50,941 nt of DNA from a virus: positions 1 through 50,941 of IMG/VR virus record IMGVR_UViG_3300009705_000022. The stretch is one strand, 5' to 3'. A model generated the notes under the pieces. That model worked only from the letters and a program-made list of their open reading frames with translations, ran no database searches and was not told the origin of the DNA. Made by a program: the position numbers and the translations under genes. This document shows positions 17,135-25,103 of this stretch, one piece after another; position 1 is the first letter of the stretch, and every line of letters begins with the position of its first letter.

Positions 17135-17413
17135 TTATGGTATTGTCGTTGTTGTGCTTGTTGTGCTACTAGTACTAGTTGTTGTTGTTGTTGGTTGTTG
17201 TAATATAATATCAAAACTATTTGTACATAATGAATCTGATGTTACCTTTATCACAGTAGTAAAGTCAGGAACTACAGTACTAGTGTAACCAGCTAATAAA
17301 GAAGCTTTAGTTATACCAGATTCAAAGACAGTAGTAAACCCATTCACATCTGAAAAAAGATTGAAGGGTCCAGTATTATTTCCTGCAGTTGTTAGTTTTA
17401 TAAATGCTTCCAT
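17135..17413 (-). CDS. Short GPF-module protein ending in a Thr tract (92 aa)
   Basis: I start it at ATG 17413 (MEAFIKLTT), which overlaps the TAA of the 103-aa gene as TAATG, rather than at a start 12 bp upstream. Residues about 5-68 are the module alone (GNNTGPFNLFSDVNGF, VFESGIT, LAGYTSTVVPDFTTVIKV). The protein then ends inside a Thr/Ser linker (about 72-90, final IP), so it looks like a linker without its distal domain. It may be a truncated paralogue or a minimal decoration protein. Sequence close to the N-termini of the next two genes suggests tandem duplication. Confidence 0.6.
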   Translation of the reverse strand: MEAFIKLTTAGNNTGPFNLFSDVNGFTTVFESGITKASLLAGYTSTVVPDFTTVIKVTSDSLCTNSFDIILQQPTTTTTSTSSTTSTTTTIP

Positions 17414-17724
17414 TATGATGCACAACAGGTGTTTAATGTTTGATTTATCAGTATCACTTGTTCTTTAATATTAGCAATGTCTGATGTATTTGTTACTTGT
17501 TGAGTCTTCAATATACAAAGAAGTTCGTCAATTTTAGACAAAGCAACGTTTAAATCATCACAAGGTTGCACATTTGAACAAGGTAACGTAGGTCCATTAT
17601 ATGTAATAGATTTTGAATAGTGTACTCCAGTCTTACATGGATCAGCAGTTGTAGTGCCTGAACACCCACAAGTTGAATTTAGTGTTATATCTGTACAACA
17701 AGGGTTTGTAGATAAGTATGCCAT
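17413..17724 (-). CDS. Small Cys-rich probable fibre or chaperone protein (103 aa)
   Basis: The N-terminal half is Cys-rich (NPCCTDI, CGCSG, PCKTG, PCSNVQPC) and resembles in style the N-terminus of the collar fibre encoded just upstream in the operon. The C-terminal half is predicted coiled coil (VALSKIDELLCIL, DIANIKEQVILINQTL). This suggests a small trimeric partner of the 382-aa fibre. It ends by overlapping the start of the 92-aa module gene. I do not recognise the family. Confidence 0.5.
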   Translation of the reverse strand: MAYLSTNPCCTDITLNSTCGCSGTTTADPCKTGVHYSKSITYNGPTLPCSNVQPCDDLNVALSKIDELLCILKTQQVTNTSDIANIKEQVILINQTLNTCCAS

Positions 17725-17735
17725 AGTTTTTAGTA

Positions 17736-18884
17736 TTAAGGTAAATAAATAATATAGTATGCTGAGTATGAAGGTTGGTAATTATCGTGTGATAATCCTC
17801 CACCAGTTTGATCAATACTTATTGCATGATTGTGTTGTCCTTCTAATTCTGTATATGCTGCGTTATAACTACCAGAACCAGCAACACCAGCATCCATTGT
17901 TCTTCTACCACCTTCTCCCTTTCCTCCAGGATTAGAATAATCAGTATTTCCAGGTTGGCCCATCACCCCTGGTTTAACTAACATTTGGTGTTTATGAGTT
18001 GCAGGGTTTGATGTTCCAGTTGTATTTGTACCTGTATTTGTTGTGTGACCGTGCCCTGGCATTTGTTGTATAGATAAAGTAACTTGATTAGTTCCTGTTT
18101 GAGAATTTATATTATAAGCAGGGTTTCCAACTAAAGAAGGATTAACAGCATTATCTAATGTTCCTCCACCCATTTCAGCAGAGTTTACAGTAACTATTAC
18201 TCTTCCTCTTAAATCAGGTGTACCATTGTTTCCGTTACATAGAAATATTCTGTCCCATACACCTATACCTGCACCTGATGCATCAAACGGTGTTAATGCT
18301 CCAAAGTAAGCTTGAGCAGAACCTGGAACCATTCTATTACTAAGTAATTGTTGCTCAGGATTAGTATTAAAATAGTTTTCTATGTATGTATTTATGTCAA
18401 CAATTTGTACATAGTTATTTGTAACATCTGTAATAAAAGTGTTTAGTGATTGCTCAACTTCACATAACTTTACTATAGTTTGCTGTAGTACATCAGATGT
18501 ACTATTTGGATTTTGAACTCCTGTAACACATTCTAAAGTATATGCACCATTAGGTGCACCACCTTGTATATTTTCTAGTTGTTCATTTAATATACAAATA
18601 GTTTTTATTATACCTACAAGATAATTATTTAAGGATAGAGGATTACAATCATCTAGATTAGCCTGTACTACAGGACATATATCTGATGCAGGAACTACAG
18701 GAAGTATTCCTGTGCCATCTAAAGCAGCACCTAAAAAAGTAATAAGAGCTTGTTCTACAAAAGATAAAGAATCTCCATTCTTTATTCCTAATATAGGTAC
18801 ATCTACTCCTGTATATTTAACGCACTTGTCTGAAGTAATTTCAGTACAGCCGTTGTAACAATTTGAGCAATTTTGTGTTGACAT
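17736..18884 (-). CDS. Tail collar-domain fibre with three HxH motifs (382 aa)
   Basis: The N-terminal 60 residues are Cys-rich with CVKYTGVDVPILGI and GDSLSFVEQAL, probably the anchor, followed by a helical stretch (about 80-175). From about 195 the protein has the phage tail collar pattern: LTPFDASG, DRIFLCNG and PDLRGRVIV, then HGH (278-280), HKH (297-299) and HNH (351-353), a Gly-rich segment, and the typical end HDNYQPSYSAYYIIYLP. In T4 gp12 and related short fibres HxH sites bind a metal ion on the threefold axis, so this is probably a trimeric receptor-binding fibre tip. It sits among display genes. The domain call is strong; the receptor is unknown. Confidence 0.8.
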   Translation of the reverse strand: MSTQNCSNCYNGCTEITSDKCVKYTGVDVPILGIKNGDSLSFVEQALITFLGAALDGTGILPVVPASDICPVVQANLDDCNPLSLNNYLVGIIKTICILNEQLENIQGGAPNGAYTLECVTGVQNPNSTSDVLQQTIVKLCEVEQSLNTFITDVTNNYVQIVDINTYIENYFNTNPEQQLLSNRMVPGSAQAYFGALTPFDASGAGIGVWDRIFLCNGNNGTPDLRGRVIVTVNSAEMGGGTLDNAVNPSLVGNPAYNINSQTGTNQVTLSIQQMPGHGHTTNTGTNTTGTSNPATHKHQMLVKPGVMGQPGNTDYSNPGGKGEGGRRTMDAGVAGSGSYNAAYTELEGQHNHAISIDQTGGGLSHDNYQPSYSAYYIIYLP

Positions 18885-18904
18885 AATTTTATTATTTTAT
18901 TTGT

Positions 18905-21238
18905 TTAATTTTGATTTATACTAATTATTATAGCAGAAGAATCTGTCGTTGGGGTAAAAGTACTAGTATTAGGACCTATTATAGTGTTAACATTACCTGT
19001 TAGACTATCAGCAAATGGAGACATTCCTGCTCCAGATCCAGATTGAGTAATAGTTCTTTGAGGACCAGGTTGTGTAGCTTCATAATAAGTTTCTATTTCG
19101 TATTGATCACCAACTATAAAGTTTACAGCTGTAGTACCATTATCTATAGGATCAGATACTGCTAAGAATACCTGGGTTCCAGATTGGTTTGTTATAATTG
19201 AATAGAAACTCTGATTTCCGGCATCTGCATAATTTACAGTTACTGATCCATTAACTGCCACAGTAGAAATCGATGTAAAAGCCACTGTAGAATCAAAAGC
19301 TCCGAGAGTAGCAGTACTAGTTGATTGGAACGAATTACCAGTAGTTACAAATTGAGTTTCAGGAAGTGTAGGAATACTTGCAGAAGGAGTACCACTTCTC
19401 TGATGATCAATTGATAAAGTACCACCACTTGAATTGGTAGTAACCTGTTTGAAATTAAAAGAGTCACCATTAATATATGTTATCACCCCACTCTTAGAAG
19501 GAGTTGTTGAATCTATAGTTTCATTAAGAACTTCAATACTATTTTTGAGTATTATAAGTGTACCACCACTAAACTCCGGTTGAGGACTTCCAGCTATACT
19601 CCAGTCCAAATTAAAGATCTTTTCGGTTGTAGTAGTAGTTGTAGTAGTTGGTGTTAAAGTAGTAGTGCTGGTTGTTGTACTAGTAGAAGTGCTGGTACTA
19701 GTAGTAGACGTACTGGTACTAGTTGACGTACTGGTACTTGTACTTGTACTAGTTGATGTGCTTGTACTGGTACTAGTTGATGTACTAGTAGAGGTACTTG
19801 TGCTAGTAGAACTACTTGTAGTAGTGGTAGTAGGCACAGGGGTAGTTGTTGTAGTTGTAGTAGGTACAGGTGTAGTTGTTGTAGTTGTAGTACTAGAAGT
19901 GCTCGTAGATGTGCTAGTAGTAGTTGTTTCAGCAACACAGTTATTTAATAAACTACCTGTAAATCCTACTTGCCAGTATTCTTCGTTTTCACATAAAATA
20001 AACTTTTCATCACTCGCACCTGCTATAGTTCTATATTCAACAGTAGTTGGATCTACCATTACTCCAGCATTTGTTGCTGTATCTACATATTGTTCTATTC
20101 CTAATTGTGTTGCTACATCATCTATTCTACATGCATAACCTATAATAGCTACACCTGAAGCATTCGCACTACCAGCATAACATATTCCTATTATCTTGAT
20201 AGTTCCATTTATATCTGCTAGTAAGAAAGATCCTGAGTCACCACTAAATATAGGATTAGGACAAACTGAACTAGGGTTTTGAGCATTGGGTTCTTCTTGA
20301 GTTGGTTTTATAAATGAAATAGATCTGCTAAATTGACATAACGTACCTACTCCTTGTAGTTTATATTCTAAGTTAATAGTAACACCTGTTTGATGTATTG
20401 TCATAGGACAATCAGGAGTAAATCCTTTTGCTCCAGTTGTTCTTCCAGAACTGTAAACACGAGGATTAGTAGCTAGTAAATTATCTAGTTCAGTAGTACT
20501 TGCAAAAGGTGGAGCGTTGTTTCCAAGTATAGATTCTAGCCCTACTTGATTCCAGGACTGTGATATTGAAAATGCACTCTCATCAATAGAAAATATAGCT
20601 GCATCTACCTGATTTACTAATCCTGTACTTAAAGGATGTATAGGAACATATCTTAGACTTACTCCAAAGTTTAATGAAGTAGGAGTAGAACTTCCTTGTT
20701 CTCCATTTTGATAAACTCGGTTTACTGGATCATAATCATTTTCTAGAATACCGTTTGAATCTCTAGCAGTTGTAAAGAATGCATCACTTATACTAACATG
20801 ATTGTTTGTTAATCCCACTGTACACCCACTATCTGTATGACGTACTATACCTCCCAAAGTTCCCACTGTAGTATTATTGTTTCTACTAGACATGGAAGTT
20901 CCTCCTTGAATAGGTCTTACAGTAGCTCTATTAGCTGCATTGTTTGTTCCAGGATTTATGTTACCACAACTAGAAGAACATGTTCCTAATACAAAGTTTT
21001 CATATACTTCTACTACATCTGTTTTTAAGCTTTGATTACTTACAATAACCTCAACTGGAAGCAACTCATTTGCAGGAATTAAAGAAGTATCTTTCTTTTC
21101 TTTTACTCCCACTATAATAGCAAACTCACCAGTTTCTACACCATTAGATTGTTTCTTTCCAAATCCAATAGATGTAGCATTGGGATATTGTAATCTCAAT
21201 TCTTCAATCTTATCTAATATGTGTTGCGTTAATCTCAT
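18905..21238 (-). CDS. Chymotrypsin-like serine protease joined by a long Thr/Ser stalk to an Ig-like domain (777 aa)
   Basis: I start at ATG 21238 (MRLTQHIL), 2 bp after the upstream TGA, not at a TTG 6 bp earlier. Residues about 1-80 form a small alpha/beta domain. The protease follows: H147 in GLTNNHVS, D212 in NQVDAAIFSID, and S335 in IFSGDSGSFLL, spaced as in trypsin-like enzymes, with strands such as IIGICYAG after the Ser. Residues about 438-545 are an almost pure Thr/Ser stalk with two PVP interruptions. The C-terminal part (from NLDWSIAGS) is beta-rich and Ig-like. There is no signal peptide, which fits a virion component. Such a protease could cut host surface protein, capsule-associated protein or itself during assembly. 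The triad is seen; substrate and activity are unknown. Confidence 0.75.
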   Translation of the reverse strand: MRLTQHILDKIEELRLQYPNATSIGFGKKQSNGVETGEFAIIVGVKEKKDTSLIPANELLPVEVIVSNQSLKTDVVEVYENFVLGTCSSSCGNINPGTNNAANRATVRPIQGGTSMSSRNNNTTVGTLGGIVRHTDSGCTVGLTNNHVSISDAFFTTARDSNGILENDYDPVNRVYQNGEQGSSTPTSLNFGVSLRYVPIHPLSTGLVNQVDAAIFSIDESAFSISQSWNQVGLESILGNNAPPFASTTELDNLLATNPRVYSSGRTTGAKGFTPDCPMTIHQTGVTINLEYKLQGVGTLCQFSRSISFIKPTQEEPNAQNPSSVCPNPIFSGDSGSFLLADINGTIKIIGICYAGSANASGVAIIGYACRIDDVATQLGIEQYVDTATNAGVMVDPTTVEYRTIAGASDEKFILCENEEYWQVGFTGSLLNNCVAETTTTSTSTSTSSTTTTTTTPVPTTTTTTTPVPTTTTTSSSTSTSTSTSTSTSTSTSTSTSTSTSTSTSTSTSTSTTSTSTSTSTTTSTTTLTPTTTTTTTTEKIFNLDWSIAGSPQPEFSGGTLIILKNSIEVLNETIDSTTPSKSGVITYINGDSFNFKQVTTNSSGGTLSIDHQRSGTPSASIPTLPETQFVTTGNSFQSTSTATLGAFDSTVAFTSISTVAVNGSVTVNYADAGNQSFYSIITNQSGTQVFLAVSDPIDNGTTAVNFIVGDQYEIETYYEATQPGPQRTITQSGSGAGMSPFADSLTGNVNTIIGPNTSTFTPTTDSSAIIISINQN
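19625..19925 (-). repeat. Degenerate triplet/hexamer repeats encoding the Thr/Ser stalk
   Basis: About 300 bp of ACT/ACA/AGT/AGC-type codons encode alternating Thr and Ser in the protease gene. The units are imperfect (third positions vary), so the peptide repeat is conserved better than the DNA repeat. Such arrays can change length by slippage or by recombination with similar tracts at about 4443-4503, 5772-5832, 16284-16460, 16838-16910, 17140-17205 and 23812-23980. Confidence 0.7.
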
Positions 21239-21240
21239 AA

Positions 21241-24200
21241 TCAATTATTAGTTACAATAGGATAAAATTTAGTGAATATTGTTCTTACACCAGATGGTAT
21301 TATCGTTGTTGTGCTACTAGTTGTAGTAGTGGTTACATTAGGATCTATAATAAACCCATCACTTTTTCTACATCCAGGTAATGTACCAGCTCCACCAGCA
21401 GGACATGATCTCTCATTAGCATTTAGTTGAGTCCACGCATATGGAGCAGTAAAAGATATCTTACATGCCAAGTTAGCTCCTGCATAAAGTTCTCCATCCA
21501 CTATAGCTAAGTATGCACCACCCATTGTTGGATCAACTCCAAAGTCATCTCTTCTTGTAGTTACTTCTAGAACTCCTGTATCATAGTCATATTGTTGAAC
21601 TGCAAGTATGCTATCTAGAAAATTATTATCATTTACAAATACATCTACTCCTCCTAACACTAGAACTTTGTTCGGTGTTACACCATCTACTTTATATGTT
21701 ACTACTATATCTCCAGATCCTATATGTCCTGCTGAAAGAGTAAATTTCTCTTCAACTATCATTTCTGTACCAGTTGTAGGGAATGTACAAACTAAGAATT
21801 TAGATTCTCTATATTCTGGTGCAGCAACACTTGTAGTTACTATTACACCTATTGTTTGATCATCAATTACCTCAAGATTTGGAATAAATGAATTATTGTT
21901 ATAATCTTTCCAGACAGTAGGTAACTCATATTGTACTCCATCCCACTGTAGGTTGCCAGGAACGTCATTTACATTATCGTATGTATATTTTATAAAGGCT
22001 TCTTTAAAGGTACTGGAGGTGTTAATGTTAGAAGACATTACAATTATATTATCTCCTATTCCAGTATCACCAGAAGCAAATCCTTCACCTACTGGAGTTG
22101 GTACTTCTGTACACACATCTGTTAATTTATTCCAAACATACATTTTAGTAAATGAAGTTTGATTTATTGGAACAACTGGTGGTATTGGACAAAGTCCAGC
22201 ATTTTCAGGAGCATTACAAGAAGAACCTCCTTGTTCTATAAAGAACATGTTGTCACAATTTATTGGAGGACATCCTAAGAACAATGGTCCACCAGTTGGT
22301 GCATTACCATATATTGTCATAGAAGTAAAGCTATTGGTAGAAGTAACTTTAAACTCTCCATCTCCTTCATTACTATATGCATCTGGTTCTCCTGGAGGAT
22401 TTGCTACTCCACCAAATAGTCTGTTACCATTAACTTGAGCAAAACATCCTTGATTTATAGAAAGTGTTACAGGTCCACCATTAGTATCTACGTAGTATAC
22501 ATCTCCTCCTGTACCATCTGTAGTACTATTTAAAACACCAGCTCTAATTGGAATATTATTAACTGGTTGAGGGAAATCTATTGTAATACTAAAGTCATTA
22601 CCTTGTACAATAACACTTTTAGTTACTCCAACCCCAGGATATTGTGGTTTCACAAGTCCACTACATCCTAAAAACTCCATACCCATATTAGATGGTAGAC
22701 CAGTCCTAACAGAAGTTAAAGTATTAGATAGACTTGCTGTACATGTCATTCCAGCATATTGGAATGTCTGAGGTCCAAGATAAGTCTGACTACCAAGTTC
22801 AAAGAATGGAGGGAAATAAGTAAGACCACAGTCAGGAGAGTCAAGTATACTAAATTCAATATTAGAACAATTTGTAGCTGAACTTAACCAATCATTAGAA
22901 CTACTTACATTAGTAGTCAATGATAATTGATATCCTCCAGGAAAAGTTTGCTGAGGTAACTGATCTAGAGTATATACATTCAGAGTTTCTGGTTGTAATA
23001 CTTGTGCTAATCCATTTACACCCCAGAAAGGTGCATCTTTTGGTCCTACATAAGTATTTGTAAATTCTGGATATCCTTGTTCCTGAAGTTTTATAATTTG
23101 AATTGCCGTATTATTTATAGAAAAGTCAGGATCAGATGGAGTTGTAGGGAATACTCTTAAGTAGTTACCTACATTACCTGCTGAACCAGATCCATCAGGA
23201 CGAAGATCTGTTCTATATCCTAATACAAGTTGCCCTGAGTTTGTATAAGTAAGATTACTCAATTTAGCTGCATTAGGTTGTCCAGCAGCTGCCCAGCTAG
23301 AAGACATATCATTTCCGGAAATTGTAATATTTCCTCCAGAAGCAATATTAAATTCTTGAACATATATACTACCACTTCCACCAGTACCTGAGGGTTGTCC
23401 ATCTAGATTACCTGTTCCAATAATAAGTCTATCATTACTTATAGCAGTCATAGCCTGCACAGCTGTACCTCCAAGATTAGCTCCTGAGTATTGTCCTATT
23501 AAAACTGTTATTTCTCTTACATAAGTTAGTGTAGGAGCATTTGGTGTAGTTCCATCTATATTCCACTCTCTAATATATACAACATCGTCATTATGATTTG
23601 AATTAGATCCTTGATCAAGTACACTAGCTAACCATAATTTATCTTCTGTAGCACATATAGGTCTTTCAATACCTACTGTAGTAGTAAAGTCATTAGGAAC
23701 TAATACTTCAGTAGCCGTATTAGTATCAAAGTTATATACAGCTAGATTTCCTGGATTGCCTCCATTAGTAGACCATAAACATGGTATACCAAATGCATCT
23801 GGGAAATAACTGGTTGTTGTTGTAGTAGTAGGAGGAGGTGTAGTGGTTGTTGTTGTTGTAATACTACAATCAATTACACCAGTAAAGTTACAGTTAATTG
23901 TTGTTGTACTTGTTGTTGTACTACTTGTAGAGGTTGTACTAGTTGTACTTGTACTAGATGTACTAGTAGTAGTAGTTGTAGGATTAGGACATGGCTTAAT
24001 AGCACATGTAGTTATCTCACATACTGTTGGTTCATTACATAATGAAACACAACCAGCAGTAAGACGAATAACCTTGCTAGCAATATCCTCTGTACTTATC
24101 TCTGGGCATCTAGTTGCATAATGTGTATCACAATATCTAAACATTAGTACACGTTTGTATACTAAAAGTTGTGATATATCAGTAACCGCTATGGGTCTAT

Positions 24201-24324
24201 TCAACATAAATACAACATTGTTGTATAAGTTGTTACCTAGCTCTGCTAATTTACAGTCTATTCTTCTAAGTAAATCAGGAATGTCTGCACATCCTTTGCA
24301 ATTGGTTAATTTTGGTGATAACAT
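21241..24324 (-). CDS. Large display protein with Thr/Ser linkers and propeller-like domains (1027 aa)
   Basis: The N-terminal 100 residues (NCKGCADIPDLLRRIDCKL, MLNRPIAVTDISQLLVYKR, FRYCDTHYATRCPE) look like a conserved virion anchor domain with Cys pairs. Thr/Ser tracts at about 115-141 and 155-171 follow. Residues about 180-480 and 720-990 contain repeated strand patterns (NLAVYNFDTNTATEV, KMYVWNKLTDVCTEV, ILAVQQYDYDTGVLEV) resembling beta-propeller blades, and a beta-sandwich-like stretch lies between them. A last tract (about 996-1008) precedes the C-terminus. Propellers are common in sugar or protein binding. It is probably a large tail appendage or adhesin; no catalytic motif is recognised. 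Confidence 0.6.
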   Translation of the reverse strand: MLSPKLTNCKGCADIPDLLRRIDCKLAELGNNLYNNVVFMLNRPIAVTDISQLLVYKRVLMFRYCDTHYATRCPEISTEDIASKVIRLTAGCVSLCNEPTVCEITTCAIKPCPNPTTTTTSTSSTSTTSTTSTSSTTTSTTTINCNFTGVIDCSITTTTTTTPPPTTTTTTSYFPDAFGIPCLWSTNGGNPGNLAVYNFDTNTATEVLVPNDFTTTVGIERPICATEDKLWLASVLDQGSNSNHNDDVVYIREWNIDGTTPNAPTLTYVREITVLIGQYSGANLGGTAVQAMTAISNDRLIIGTGNLDGQPSGTGGSGSIYVQEFNIASGGNITISGNDMSSSWAAAGQPNAAKLSNLTYTNSGQLVLGYRTDLRPDGSGSAGNVGNYLRVFPTTPSDPDFSINNTAIQIIKLQEQGYPEFTNTYVGPKDAPFWGVNGLAQVLQPETLNVYTLDQLPQQTFPGGYQLSLTTNVSSSNDWLSSATNCSNIEFSILDSPDCGLTYFPPFFELGSQTYLGPQTFQYAGMTCTASLSNTLTSVRTGLPSNMGMEFLGCSGLVKPQYPGVGVTKSVIVQGNDFSITIDFPQPVNNIPIRAGVLNSTTDGTGGDVYYVDTNGGPVTLSINQGCFAQVNGNRLFGGVANPPGEPDAYSNEGDGEFKVTSTNSFTSMTIYGNAPTGGPLFLGCPPINCDNMFFIEQGGSSCNAPENAGLCPIPPVVPINQTSFTKMYVWNKLTDVCTEVPTPVGEGFASGDTGIGDNIIVMSSNINTSSTFKEAFIKYTYDNVNDVPGNLQWDGVQYELPTVWKDYNNNSFIPNLEVIDDQTIGVIVTTSVAAPEYRESKFLVCTFPTTGTEMIVEEKFTLSAGHIGSGDIVVTYKVDGVTPNKVLVLGGVDVFVNDNNFLDSILAVQQYDYDTGVLEVTTRRDDFGVDPTMGGAYLAIVDGELYAGANLACKISFTAPYAWTQLNANERSCPAGGAGTLPGCRKSDGFIIDPNVTTTTTSSTTTIIPSGVRTIFTKFYPIVTNN

Positions 24325-24329
24325 ATATC

Positions 24330-24440
24330 TTACTTTTTACCTTGCTTTTCTTTTAATTTAGCTCGACAGCTGGCACATAGACCATTATTTAATCTGCACG
24401 CACATCCCACCTTAGTTCCACATCCTGCACACTGGGCCAT
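24330..24440 (-). CDS. 36-aa zinc-ribbon-like micro-protein
   Basis: An ATG at 24440 opens a 36-codon frame ending in TAA at 24330-24332, filling the gap between the 188-aa and 1027-aa genes. The product has paired Cys: CAGC (4-7), CAC (13-15) and CASC (22-25), then a Lys-rich tail (KLKEKQGKK). This spacing suggests one zinc site. Fit between neighbours and Cys pattern support it; its function is unknown. Confidence 0.55.
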   Translation of the reverse strand: MAQCAGCGTKVGCACRLNNGLCASCRAKLKEKQGKK

Positions 24441-24442
24441 AA

Positions 24443-25009
24443 TTATCTGAAGTTTACTCTATAGTTGTTTCCTGTACAACCACAGTTTGATTTTATAAAT
24501 GTATCAAGCATATCACTAGCTTGATTGTATAGTGTTAATGCTTCTTTCTCAGCACAATTATTAGCAGCTGCTAAAGAGCCTTGAATAAAGAAATTAATTG
24601 TATTTAATGTTACACTTGATTGTGTTCTTAATTCACTTGCACATTCCATCATATTAAGTTTTAAAAATGCACTATCAAACTTTTCTTGAAGTTTGTCTAT
24701 ACGCATGATTGTTTTCTCAACATAATTTAGATATGCAGGTGCAACAGAATACTTCAAATGGTAAATACCATCTGGTAGTGCTTGTTTACATCCAGCTTCA
24801 GTAATACCTAAAGTATCTGATGCAAAAATGTTTGTCTCTAAAGGTACAAAAGGTAATATCTTGGTTCCAAATGTTGGGACCTGAATTTCAATACTTGGTG
24901 ATGATACAAGAGGTGGGTCATCTGGATAGATAGACGCATCTGTAACAGCAAGTAAATTTACACTATAGCTAGGAGGGACAATAAGATCTAACTGAAAATT
25001 GGCTGCCAT
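24443..25009 (-). CDS. Conserved structural protein, probable connector or appendage adaptor (188 aa)
   Basis: The N-terminal half is a predicted beta-domain (FQLDLIVPPSYSVNLLAV, SIEIQVPTFGTKILPF, LPDGIYHLKYSVAP), and the C-terminal half is helical (KTIMRIDKLQEKFDSAFLKL) with several Cys residues (NNCAEKE, NCGC). I have the impression of seeing this protein next to appendage genes in Bacteroidetes phages, but I cannot name it. It follows the terminator hairpin of the 379-aa gene and precedes the zinc-ribbon and propeller genes, so it may dock those appendages to the tail. Confidence 0.5.
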   Translation of the reverse strand: MAANFQLDLIVPPSYSVNLLAVTDASIYPDDPPLVSSPSIEIQVPTFGTKILPFVPLETNIFASDTLGITEAGCKQALPDGIYHLKYSVAPAYLNYVEKTIMRIDKLQEKFDSAFLKLNMMECASELRTQSSVTLNTINFFIQGSLAAANNCAEKEALTLYNQASDMLDTFIKSNCGCTGNNYRVNFR

Positions 25010-25020
25010 AAGTTTTATTT

Positions 25021-25067
25021 AAAAAAAAATACCAGAGGATTGAGCGTTATCCTCGCCTCTCTGGTAT
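25021..25067 (-). terminator. Intrinsic terminator after the 379-aa structural gene
   Basis: On the minus strand AATACCAGAGAGG (25055-25067) pairs with CCTCTGGTATT (25028-25038), followed by a run of nine T (25021-25029). It lies between the stop of the 379-aa gene and the start of the 188-aa gene. Such a strong terminator suggests the 379-aa product is needed in larger amounts than the genes after it. Confidence 0.8.
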
Positions 25068-25103
25068 TAGATTAGGTTAGTATTGTATTAGGTAGTTTAT
25101 TCC

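Noticed and set aside
19625-19925. CRISPR-like array
   Set aside because: Repeats are short, coding and without spacers; no cas genes are present.
19654-19938. Leu/Gln-rich minus-strand frame inside the protease gene
   Set aside because: It is the shifted reading of the Thr/Ser repeat and lies entirely within the true gene.
19665-20138. Long Val-rich frames on the plus strand (also near 5667-5873, 16639-17058 and 23843-24121)
   Set aside because: They are antisense reflections of Thr/Ser codon tracts; composition is only Val/Leu/Glu and they oppose well-supported minus-strand genes.
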